From NCBI GenBank assembly GCA_025056355.1, contig JANWWI010000012.1, positions 1-51,642 on the forward strand: a stretch of 51,642 bases of DNA, in the 5' to 3' direction. The notes under the pieces were generated by a model. The model saw only the letters and a program-made list of their open reading frames with translations. It had not been told where the DNA came from and did no database searches. Positions 6,994 through 14,504 of this stretch are shown here, in pieces; position 1 is the first letter of the stretch, and every line of letters begins with the position of its first letter. A program made the translations under genes and the position numbers. This DNA is from Casimicrobiaceae bacterium. GTDB taxonomy: Bacteria > Pseudomonadota > Gammaproteobacteria > Burkholderiales > Casimicrobiaceae.

Positions 6994-9387
6994 ATGCGTG
7001 GTTTTCGGTTCGGCATTTCGACGCGGCGTGCTCCAGGCGCTGCACTCGCCGATCGCGTTGGGGCGCTGTTGCGCCGTTGTTGCGCGGTGCTGCTTGCTGG
7101 GGCTGCAATGCTTGCCCAGCCCGCGCTTGCTGCCTGTTTGTTCGACGTTTCACGCGATACGGTCTTCAACCCCACCCCGCGCGCGGCAGTGGCCACGCTT
7201 GATGGGGTGCTGCTCACCCGCTTCGCGCTCGGCATTCGCGGCCCCGAGCTCTACGACCGACTCTCACGCGAAACCACCCGCTCGGTGGCCGAGGGAAACA
7301 TTGGTACGGCCATCGCCAAGCTCGATCTTGACGGCGATGGGGTCTTCACCGAATGGGATGCGACGGTGGCTGCGCGCTACCTCTTCGGGCTGCGCGGCGC
7401 GGCGCTCACCGCAGCGCTCACGCCGCGCCCCGGCGCCACTCGCACCCTGGCCGCGCAGATCGAGGCCCACATCGCCGCGGGCTGCCCGGCTGCGGCACCG
7501 GCAGCTTCGGCGCTACGACATGCGGCACGGCTCCTTCAACAAGGCACTTGGGGCGCATCCTGGGCGGAAATCGAGCGTGTGGCCTCGCTCGGCGGCGGCG
7601 AGCCGTTTGCAATGGCCGAGGCCTGGCTCAACGAGCAATTGGCCAAGCCGCTTACGCTGCATGCACCCTACGCGCAAGCCTGGATCAACGAAAACAAAAC
7701 CGGCGCTTTTGGCTGGCGGTGTACCGACACGGCCGACGGTTGCCCCTGGGCCGCGGCACGCCCGGCCTTTTGGCGCGCCGTGATGACCGGCGAAGATCAG
7801 CTCAAACAAAGGGTCATCAACGCGCTCTGGCAAATCCTCGTCGTCTCGCTCGAAAACAACATCGTCAACGATGCGGGCGTGGCTTTGCCCTCTTACCTGG
7901 ACATGATCGGCACCAACGCCTTCGCCGGCCATACAACCGATTCGCAAGGCAACACGGTCGGCAACTTCCGCAAGCTGCTGCGGGATATGACGCTGCATCC
8001 GGCGATGGGCCGCTACCTCGACATGCTCGGCAGCACCCGCGATGCCCCGAATGAGAACTACGCGCGCGAGCTCTTGCAGCTTTTCTCGATCGGCACCGTC
8101 ATGCTCAACCAGGACGGCACGCCGATGCGCGACGCCGCGGGACGCCCCATCCCGACCTATGACGAGGAGACCGTTCAAGGCTTCTCGAAAGCCTTCACCG
8201 GCTGGCATTTCGCGGGGGCCGACAGCGACCCGAACAACGCCTGGTGGTGGTATTGGTATCCCAACCGCGACTGGACCCAGCCGATGCAGCCTTGGACACT
8301 CAGGCGTTGCCCTCAGGGCGGGCGGTGGCCGCAAGTCAGTGGCTCGCCGTGCTGGGGTTGGTGCAACGTCCGCTTTGAGCAGTGTTCGCTGCCGCCGCCG
8401 CATGACCGCGGCGCGAAAAAACTTCTGAGCTACACCCAGTTGAACGGTCAGCCGGCGCCCTTTGCCACGCTGCCCGCGCATGGAGAGCTCGCCTACCCCT
8501 CCGGCCAAGACTGGAGCGCCCCCGCGGTGCGCGAAGCCATTCGAAGCGCCGCCCTGCAGGATCTGGAACGCGCCATCGACAACGTCTTCTACCACCCGAA
8601 TGTCGGCCCCTTCATCAGCCGACAGCTCATCCAGCGGCTCGTGACCAGCAACCCGACGCCTGGCTATGTGTCGCGCGTGGCAGCCCGATTCAACGACAAT
8701 GGCCATGGCATCCGCGGCGACCTGCGCGCCGTCATCCGCGCGATCTTTCTCGACCCCGAAGCGCGCGATGTGACCTTTGCCGCCAAGCCCTGGTTCGGCA
8801 AACTGCGCGAGCCGCTGCTCAAGTTCTCCCAGCATCACCGGGCTTTTGAGGCCCGTCCCGACAGCGGCTACTACGACAGCTGGTGGCTCGGTGAGACCGA
8901 AACCTTGGCCCAGGGCGTGCTGTCGCCGCCTTCGGTCTTCAACTACTACTCGCCCGATTTTGGACCCTCAGGACCGGCCGCCTACACCATGTCGCGGCCG
9001 CTTGATGCCGCGCTTTGGGGCCCCCGCCTCGGTGAGCCACTCTACGGCCCCGAATTCGAGATCACCTCCACTTCGACCATTGCCGGCTTCGCCGATTTTT
9101 GGAACTGGGGCATGTGGCCCGGCTACCGGCAACGGGAAAGCCGAGAACAAGACCGCTGGCGCCCGAACTACACCGAATACCTCGCGCTCACCGACAACCC
9201 GGGCGCGCTCATCGAACGGCTCGATCTGCTACTCACCGCTGGCAACCTGAAGCCCGGGTTCAAGGCCGAGCTTGTGCGCATGGTCTCGGCGATCACGAAC
9301 ACGAACCCGGCCACCCAGCGCGAACAGCGCCTGCGTGCCGTGCTGTGGCAAATCATGCAGTCGGCCGACTACGCGGTTCAGCGCTAA
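6994..9387 (+). CDS. Exported DUF1800-domain protein
   Basis: A 797-residue secreted protein of the DUF1800 family, whose biochemical role is not established. An N-terminal signal region (hydrophobic about 30-46, ending AQPALA-A) is followed by two EF-hand/dockerin-like repeats, the second with a full loop DLDGDGVFTEWD (111-122) and each ending in a G[IL]RG-type turn. The DUF1800 body runs from about 170 to the end and holds the family signature NENYARELLQLFSIG (about 352-366). The gene is divergent from copA and is followed 13 bases later by a DUF1501 gene, the pairing commonly seen for these families. Ca2+ binding by the repeats is inferred. Large aromatic-rich loops (about 405-470) look like an insertion. 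Confidence 0.85.
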   Translation: MRGFRFGISTRRAPGAALADRVGALLRRCCAVLLAGAAMLAQPALAACLFDVSRDTVFNPTPRAAVATLDGVLLTRFALGIRGPELYDRLSRETTRSVAEGNIGTAIAKLDLDGDGVFTEWDATVAARYLFGLRGAALTAALTPRPGATRTLAAQIEAHIAAGCPAAAPAASALRHAARLLQQGTWGASWAEIERVASLGGGEPFAMAEAWLNEQLAKPLTLHAPYAQAWINENKTGAFGWRCTDTADGCPWAAARPAFWRAVMTGEDQLKQRVINALWQILVVSLENNIVNDAGVALPSYLDMIGTNAFAGHTTDSQGNTVGNFRKLLRDMTLHPAMGRYLDMLGSTRDAPNENYARELLQLFSIGTVMLNQDGTPMRDAAGRPIPTYDEETVQGFSKAFTGWHFAGADSDPNNAWWWYWYPNRDWTQPMQPWTLRRCPQGGRWPQVSGSPCWGWCNVRFEQCSLPPPHDRGAKKLLSYTQLNGQPAPFATLPAHGELAYPSGQDWSAPAVREAIRSAALQDLERAIDNVFYHPNVGPFISRQLIQRLVTSNPTPGYVSRVAARFNDNGHGIRGDLRAVIRAIFLDPEARDVTFAAKPWFGKLREPLLKFSQHHRAFEARPDSGYYDSWWLGETETLAQGVLSPPSVFNYYSPDFGPSGPAAYTMSRPLDAALWGPRLGEPLYGPEFEITSTSTIAGFADFWNWGMWPGYRQRESREQDRWRPNYTEYLALTDNPGALIERLDLLLTAGNLKPGFKAELVRMVSAITNTNPATQREQRLRAVLWQIMQSADYAVQR

Positions 9388-9400
9388 CAAGAAGAGCACC

Positions 9401-10924
9401 ATGCAACGACGCCAGTTTTTGACCACACTTTCGACGCTTGCCACCGCGCCGAGCCTTCTTGCCCCGCGCGCTCACGCAGCCGGAGGCACGAACCCGGCGG
9501 CCGACGAGACGGGCTACAAGGCGCTTGTTTGCGTCTTTCTCTGGGGCGGCAACGACAGCCACAACACGGTCGTGCCCTATCAAGGCGCGGAATACAACGC
9601 TTACGCCACCGCCCGCGGTGGACCTGCCGAGCAAAACGGGCTCGCGTTGCCACAGGGTTCGCTCGACACCCCAACGCAGCGCCTCGGCACAACCGGCCTC
9701 GCGCTTCATCCGGCGATGACCCGTCTGGCGAGCCTCTACAACGCAGGAAAGCTTGCGATCGTCTGCAATTGCGGCCCGCTGATCGATGAAACCACGCTTG
9801 CGCAATACCGCTCGGGGACCCATCCGCTGCCGCCCGCGCTTTTTTCACACTCGGATCAGCAGATGCACTGGCAGACCGGCATTCCGGATCAGCCGGCTGA
9901 CACCGGTTGGGGCGGACGGCTTGCGGATCAGTTTCGGCTGAGTCAGCAAGGACGGCTGCCCGTAGGCATCGCGGTTGGCGGCGCCGGCGGGATCTTCTTC
10001 AAAGGCGAGGTCTCTCAGGCCTACAGCATTCAGCCCGTGCGCTATAGCGGCAGCGGCGCAAGCGCCAGCATCAACACCGGCAGCCCGATCGTGCGCATTC
10101 CGGCCGCGCCTTTTTCGTGGATCTCCGCGGCCCAGACCGAACGCGTCTTTCGCGAGGCCGCACGCCATGCCCGCGACAACCTGCTCGAGCAGCAGTACCA
10201 GCGCGTGGTGCGCGCCTCCATCGAAGTCGGTGAGTTCGTCAGAACCGCACTCTACGGCAGCGCAACCGGCTCGTCCTGGGTCTTTCAACACAATCCCAAC
10301 GGAGCGCTCAACGTCGAGCACTGGTTCCCGGGCAATCCGCTTGCGGCTCAGTTGCATGCGGTTGCGGCCATGATCGCCGCGCGCGCAGCGCTCGGCGCGC
10401 GGCGGCAAATCTTCTTCGTCGGGCTTGGCGGCTTCGACAACCATGGCGATCAGTTTGGCCGTGCGGGTGACAACAAATCGCTGCTCGCAGGCAAACACTT
10501 CGAACTGCTGCGCTTCCTCGACGAGGCGCTCTGGGCGTTCCACCAGGCCACTGTCCGCATGGGGGTGGCTGAGCTCGTCACCACGATGACCATGAGCGAC
10601 TTCGGGCGCACCATGCGCTCCAATGGCGATGGCTCGGACCACGGCTGGGGTGGGCACTACTTCGTGCTTGGCGATGCAGTGCGCGGCGGGCGGCTCTACG
10701 GGGCCGAGGCTCCAGGTGCCGCCGATACTGGCTACTACCCCTGGCCGAGCCAATGGGCCGCACGGCAACTCGATGTGGGTGAGGGGCGGCTTCTGCCGAC
10801 GCTTTCGACCGATACCTATCTGGCAACACTCGCTCGCTGGCTGGGCGCCGATGCGAGCGAGACCGCGGCGGTGTTCCCTAACCTCGCGCGGTTCAATGTG
10901 CAAAGCTTGAATCTGTTTGTCTGA
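9401..10924 (+). CDS. Tat-exported DUF1501 protein
   Basis: A 507-residue DUF1501 protein, a family related to sulfatases/alkaline phosphatases but of unproved activity. The N-terminus MQRRQFLTTLSTLATA is a twin-arginine signal ending at ...PRAHAAG, so it is probably folded and cofactor-loaded before export. Family motifs include FLWGGNDSHNTVVPY near the N-terminus, GLGGFDNHGDQ (about 348) and TMSDFGRTMRSNGDGSDHGWGG (about 393-414), whose Asp/His/Ser residues could bind metal. The ATG at 9401 has an AAGAAGAG ribosome site. It directly follows the DUF1800 gene. A role of the two together in the envelope or in polymer handling is only a guess. Confidence 0.85.
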   Translation: MQRRQFLTTLSTLATAPSLLAPRAHAAGGTNPAADETGYKALVCVFLWGGNDSHNTVVPYQGAEYNAYATARGGPAEQNGLALPQGSLDTPTQRLGTTGLALHPAMTRLASLYNAGKLAIVCNCGPLIDETTLAQYRSGTHPLPPALFSHSDQQMHWQTGIPDQPADTGWGGRLADQFRLSQQGRLPVGIAVGGAGGIFFKGEVSQAYSIQPVRYSGSGASASINTGSPIVRIPAAPFSWISAAQTERVFREAARHARDNLLEQQYQRVVRASIEVGEFVRTALYGSATGSSWVFQHNPNGALNVEHWFPGNPLAAQLHAVAAMIAARAALGARRQIFFVGLGGFDNHGDQFGRAGDNKSLLAGKHFELLRFLDEALWAFHQATVRMGVAELVTTMTMSDFGRTMRSNGDGSDHGWGGHYFVLGDAVRGGRLYGAEAPGAADTGYYPWPSQWAARQLDVGEGRLLPTLSTDTYLATLARWLGADASETAAVFPNLARFNVQSLNLFV

Positions 10925-10999
10925 ATGGCTGCGCCGAGCGCGCTCGGTGAGGCTTGGGCTACGCTTCGAGCCTCGTCGCCTTCGCTTGGAGTTCGCCCG

Positions 11000-11209
11000 A
11001 TGCCTGTTTATCGCTTGAGCGTCACCGGCATGAGCTGCGCGCACTGCGAGGCCGCGGTGCGCGAGGCGCTCGCGGCCATCGACCCGGCGGCGCGGGTTGA
11101 GATTGATCTGCCCACCGGCTGTGTCGAGATCGAAAGCAGCGAGCCTGTCGATCGCCTTGCCGCTGCGATCGAGGCCGAGGGCTACTCGGTCAGCCCGAGC
11201 AGCAGCTAG
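11000..11209 (+). CDS. CopZ-like heavy-metal-binding (HMA) protein
   Basis: A 69-residue copper chaperone-like protein made of a single HMA ferredoxin-like domain. The metal motif GMSCAHC sits near the N-terminus (MPVYRLSVTGMSCAHCEAAV), and the fold ends in the usual EGYSV strand. The ATG at 11000 is chosen because a GGAG site lies 8 bases upstream and it starts at the domain edge; the frame is open earlier. It probably carries Cu(I) to the CopA encoded about 4 kb away, although the DUF1800/DUF1501 genes lie between. It is convergent with lpd. Confidence 0.85.
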   Translation: MPVYRLSVTGMSCAHCEAAVREALAAIDPAARVEIDLPTGCVEIESSEPVDRLAAAIEAEGYSVSPSSS

Positions 11210-11242
11210 ACACAGCGCCGCGAACGCAGCCCGCGCGGGCCG

Positions 11243-13066
11243 TTACTTCCTGGCGGGCGGCAGATCGGTGCAGATGCCTTCCGCCGCCTCAGCGGCCATG
11301 CCGATCGACTCGCCAAGCGTTGGATGCGGGTGAATCGTGCGGCCGATATCGACCGCATCCGCGCCCATCTCGATGGCGAGGCAGACCTCGCCGATCAGGT
11401 CGCCCGCATGCGTGCCCACGATGCCGCCGCCGATGATCCGGTGCGTCTCGGCATCGAAGAGCAGCTTCGTGAAGCCCTCATCGCGCCCATTGGCGATTGC
11501 GCGGCCGCTGGCCGCCCAGGGGAATTTGCCGACCGTGTAGGCGATGCCCTGCTTCCTGGCCTCTTCCTCGGTGAGGCCGGCCCAGGCAAGCTCGGGGTCG
11601 GTGTAGGCCACGCTTGGGATCTGCCGCACATCAAAGAAGCTCTTCTGCCCGGCCGCCGCCTCCGCGGCCACATGTCCTTCATGCACCGCTTTGTGCGCAA
11701 GCATTGGCGGCCCTGCAAGATCACCGATCGCAAAGATGTGCGGGACGTTCGTGCGCATCTGCCGGTCAACCGGGATGAAGCCGCGCTCATCAACCTGGAC
11801 CCCTGCGCGCTCGGCACCGATCTTCTTGCCGTTTGGGGCGCGACCCACAGCCACAAGCACAAGGTCGTAGCGCTCGGGGCCCGCAGGCGCGTTTTCCCCC
11901 TCGAAACGCACATGGATGCCATCGGGCTTTGCCTCAGCGGCCAAGGTCTTTGTCTTGAGCATCACACGATCGAAGCGGTGGCTGTTTTTGCGCTCCCAGA
12001 CCTTCACCAGATCGCGGTCCGCACCCAGCATGAGCCCGTCCATCATCTCAACCACATCGATGCGCGCACCGAGGGTCGAGTAGACGGTGGCCATCTCAAG
12101 CCCGATGATGCCGCCCCCGATCACGAGCATGCGCTCAGGGACCGCGGCCAGTTCCAGCGCGCCGGTGGAATCCACGATGCGAGGGTCATCGGGGAGAAAG
12201 GGCAGGCGCACCGCCTGCGAACCGGCAGCGATGATGGCCTTGGCAAAGCGCACGACCTGCTTCTCGCCCGTCCTTTCCTGCCCAGGGCCGGTGGTGAGCT
12301 CAACCTCCAGATGATGCGGATCGAGGAAGCGGCCGTAGCCGCGCACGAGCGTGACCTTTCTCGCCTTGGCCATGGCTGCCAGCCCGCCGGTGAGCTTGCC
12401 GATCACCTTCTCCTTGTGGGCGCGCAGCTTGGCCAGATCGATCGTCGGCTTGCCGAAGACGATGCCATGTTCGGCCATCGCCTTGACCTCATCCATCACG
12501 GCCGCCGTGTGGAGAAGCGCCTTCGAGGGAATGCAACCGACGTTCAGACACACCCCGCCCAAAGTTGGATAGCGCTCCACAAGCACCACCCGCATGCCGA
12601 GATCGGCCGCACGAAACGCCGCAGAGTAGCCGCCGGGCCCAGCACCCAGCACAACGAGATCGCATTCGATGTCGGCTCGGCCGGTGTAGGACACGGCGGT
12701 GTTGCCCCTCACCCGGCCCTCTGGGCCACCCTCTCCCGTCGGGAGAGGGCTCGGCTCGGTACGCCCTCGCGTCTCGGGAGAGGGTTGCGGTGAGGGCTTC
12801 TGGGCAGCAGGCGTGGCTGCCGCCTCTGCGCCCGCCTCCACGACGGCGATCACACTGCCCTCGCTTACCTTGTCGCCGACCTTGACCCGGAGTTCGCGGA
12901 TCACGCCCGCGTGTGAGGCAGGCACCTCCATGGTGGCCTTGTCGGATTCAAGGACGACTAACCCCTGCTCGGCCACCACCGTATCGCCGGGCTTGACCAG
13001 AACCTCGATCACCGGCACGTCTTTGAAATCCCCGAGGTCGGGGACCTTGAGTTCGATCGTGCTCAC
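11243..13066 (-). CDS. lpdA: Dihydrolipoyl dehydrogenase (PDH E3) with N-terminal lipoyl domain
   Basis: The E3 component, which reoxidises dihydrolipoamide with FAD and NAD+. At 607 residues it is longer than a plain E3 (about 475) because it begins with a lipoyl domain (1-77, lipoyl lysine K43 in SDKATMEV). A linker (78-130) leads to the FAD domain (GAGPGGYSAA from 141). The redox disulfide is C173/C178 in GGVCLNVGCIPSK, an NAD motif GGGIIGLE follows, and the C-terminal HPHPTLGE holds the catalytic His-Glu pair. Residues about 90-121 (PSPQPSPETRGR to EGRVRG) are encoded by a nested palindromic repeat. It starts within the last 4 bases of aceF (ATGA). Confidence 0.94.
   Translation of the reverse strand: MSTIELKVPDLGDFKDVPVIEVLVKPGDTVVAEQGLVVLESDKATMEVPASHAGVIRELRVKVGDKVSEGSVIAVVEAGAEAAATPAAQKPSPQPSPETRGRTEPSPLPTGEGGPEGRVRGNTAVSYTGRADIECDLVVLGAGPGGYSAAFRAADLGMRVVLVERYPTLGGVCLNVGCIPSKALLHTAAVMDEVKAMAEHGIVFGKPTIDLAKLRAHKEKVIGKLTGGLAAMAKARKVTLVRGYGRFLDPHHLEVELTTGPGQERTGEKQVVRFAKAIIAAGSQAVRLPFLPDDPRIVDSTGALELAAVPERMLVIGGGIIGLEMATVYSTLGARIDVVEMMDGLMLGADRDLVKVWERKNSHRFDRVMLKTKTLAAEAKPDGIHVRFEGENAPAGPERYDLVLVAVGRAPNGKKIGAERAGVQVDERGFIPVDRQMRTNVPHIFAIGDLAGPPMLAHKAVHEGHVAAEAAAGQKSFFDVRQIPSVAYTDPELAWAGLTEEEARKQGIAYTVGKFPWAASGRAIANGRDEGFTKLLFDAETHRIIGGGIVGTHAGDLIGEVCLAIEMGADAVDIGRTIHPHPTLGESIGMAAEAAEGICTDLPPARK
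12706..12796. repeat. Nested palindromic repeat inside lpdA
   Basis: Outer arms CCCTCACC (12706-12713) and GGTGAGGG (12789-12796) enclose a perfect 9-base hairpin, CCCTCTCCC (12729-12737) and GGGAGAGGG (12741-12749), plus another GGGAGAGGG at 12776-12784. The repeat stays in frame and encodes the linker between the lipoyl and FAD domains. Translations such as PSPQPSP...GEG resemble a dispersed repeat seen in many betaproteobacterial genomes; that is from memory, not a search. A relative lies in aceF. Confidence 0.75.
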
Positions 13067-14490
13067 AGGAGCACCCTCCGGAAGTCGCTCATGAAGCGGC
13101 CCAACTCAACCAGGAAGCGCGCGGCCTCAGCTCCATCGATCACCCGATGGTCCCACGAAAGCGACAGGGGCAGCATGAGCCGTGGTTCGAACTCGCGACC
13201 GTTCCAGCGCGGCTTGGTTTCGGTGCGGCATACCCCGAGGATGGCCACCTCAGGCGCATTGATGATCGGGGTGAAGTAGGTGCCGCCGATGCCACCGAGC
13301 GAACTGATCGAGAAGGTGCCGCCTTGCATCTGCTCCGGCTTCAATTTCCCTTCGCGTGCAAGCTTGGCAAGCTCGGCAAGCTCACGGGCGATCTCGATCA
13401 CGCCTTTCTGATCGGCGTTTTTGATCACCGGCACCACGAGGCCGTTGGGCGTGTCGGCGGCAAAACCGATGTGGTAGTAGCGCTTGAGCACGAGGTTTTC
13501 GCCGTCGAGACTGGCGTTGAAGTTGGGGAAGCGCTTGAGGGTTGCCACAGCCGCCTTGATCATGAAGGCAAGCAGGCTCACCTTGACGCCCGATTTCTCA
13601 AGCTCCTTGTTCAACTGCACACGGAAGGCTTCAAGCTCGGTGACGTCGCACTCGTCGTGGTTCGTCACATGCGGGATCATGACCCAGTTGCGGTGCAGGT
13701 TCGCGCCCGAAATCTTCTTGATGCGCGAAAGGGGCTTGACTTCGATTTCACCGAACTTGGCAAAGTCGACTTTGGGCCACGGGATAAGCCCGAGCGCGGG
13801 CCCGGGCTCGCTGGCCGACGGTGCCGGCGCGGGGGCGAGCGTGCCGGCCATCACGCCTTTGACATAAGCCTGTACATCCTCCCGCAGGATGCGCCCCTTC
13901 GGCCCGCTGCCCTTGACGCGCGAGAGATCGACGCCCAGCTCGCGCGCGAACTTGCGCACCGAGGGCGAGGCATGCGCGCGGCGGAAGCCCGCCTCATCGA
14001 TCAAGGCAACTGCCTCTTCCCTCGCCCGGCCCGGCGGATCACCCTCTCCCTCCGGCAGAGCGGCATCTCCCCTCACCCCGCCCTGCGGACCACCCTCTCC
14101 CCCTGGGAGAGGGTTGCGACGAGCCGCCTCTCCTTCTGGGAAAGCGTTGCGAATAGCCCCCTCTGCCCCTGGGAGAGGGTGAGGGCCATCGCCCGCAGCC
14201 GAAGAAGCTTGCGGCGCAGCAACCGGGGCAGCAACCGCTGAGGCGGCACCTTCGGCCACCTCCACGACCGCAATCACCGTGCCCTCACTGACCTTGTCGC
14301 CGAGCTTCACCCGGAGCTCCACGATGCGCCCGCCCACTTCGGCGGGCACCTCCATCGTGGCCTTGTCGGACTCGAGCGTGATCAGCGACTGCTCGGGGGC
14401 GATCAGATCGCCGGGCTTGACCAAAACCTCGATCACCGGCACGTCTTTGAAGTCACCGATATCGGGGACTCTGAGTTCGCGAATGGCCAT
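13063..14490 (-). CDS. aceF: Dihydrolipoamide acetyltransferase (PDH E2)
   Basis: The E2 core, which transfers acetyl groups from its lipoyl arm to CoA. One lipoyl domain (1-77, K43) is followed by a linker, a peripheral-subunit-binding domain (about 174-210, ASPSVRKFARELGVDL to GRILREDV), a second Ala/Pro linker (about 212-232) and the catalytic acyltransferase domain ending in LSWDHRVIDG (H448, D452). It has 475 residues and only one lipoyl domain, against three in E. coli. The first linker (about 101-157) is partly encoded by palindromic repeats and is rich in PLPGGEG-type motifs. It follows aceE by 14 bases and overlaps lpdA by 4. Confidence 0.94.
   Translation of the reverse strand: MAIRELRVPDIGDFKDVPVIEVLVKPGDLIAPEQSLITLESDKATMEVPAEVGGRIVELRVKLGDKVSEGTVIAVVEVAEGAASAVAAPVAAPQASSAAGDGPHPLPGAEGAIRNAFPEGEAARRNPLPGGEGGPQGGVRGDAALPEGEGDPPGRAREEAVALIDEAGFRRAHASPSVRKFARELGVDLSRVKGSGPKGRILREDVQAYVKGVMAGTLAPAPAPSASEPGPALGLIPWPKVDFAKFGEIEVKPLSRIKKISGANLHRNWVMIPHVTNHDECDVTELEAFRVQLNKELEKSGVKVSLLAFMIKAAVATLKRFPNFNASLDGENLVLKRYYHIGFAADTPNGLVVPVIKNADQKGVIEIARELAELAKLAREGKLKPEQMQGGTFSISSLGGIGGTYFTPIINAPEVAILGVCRTETKPRWNGREFEPRLMLPLSLSWDHRVIDGAEAARFLVELGRFMSDFRRVLL
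14070..14185. repeat. Nested palindromic repeat inside aceF
   Basis: Outer arms CCCTCACC (14070-14077) and GGTGAGGG (14178-14185) enclose the hairpin CCCTCTCCC (14093-14101) / GGGAGAGGG (14105-14113), and a degenerate unit leads to a further GGGAGAGGG at 14171-14179. Another degenerate half unit lies just outside at about 14042-14050. The unit type matches the repeat in lpdA, and it again falls in frame in an interdomain linker. Confidence 0.75.
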
Positions 14491-14504
14491 CCTCGCCCCC
14501 CGGA

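Noticed and set aside
13180-13200. GGTTCGAA-like T-loop motif suggesting a tRNA
   Set aside because: Lies in the aceF coding sequence and no cloverleaf can be drawn around it.
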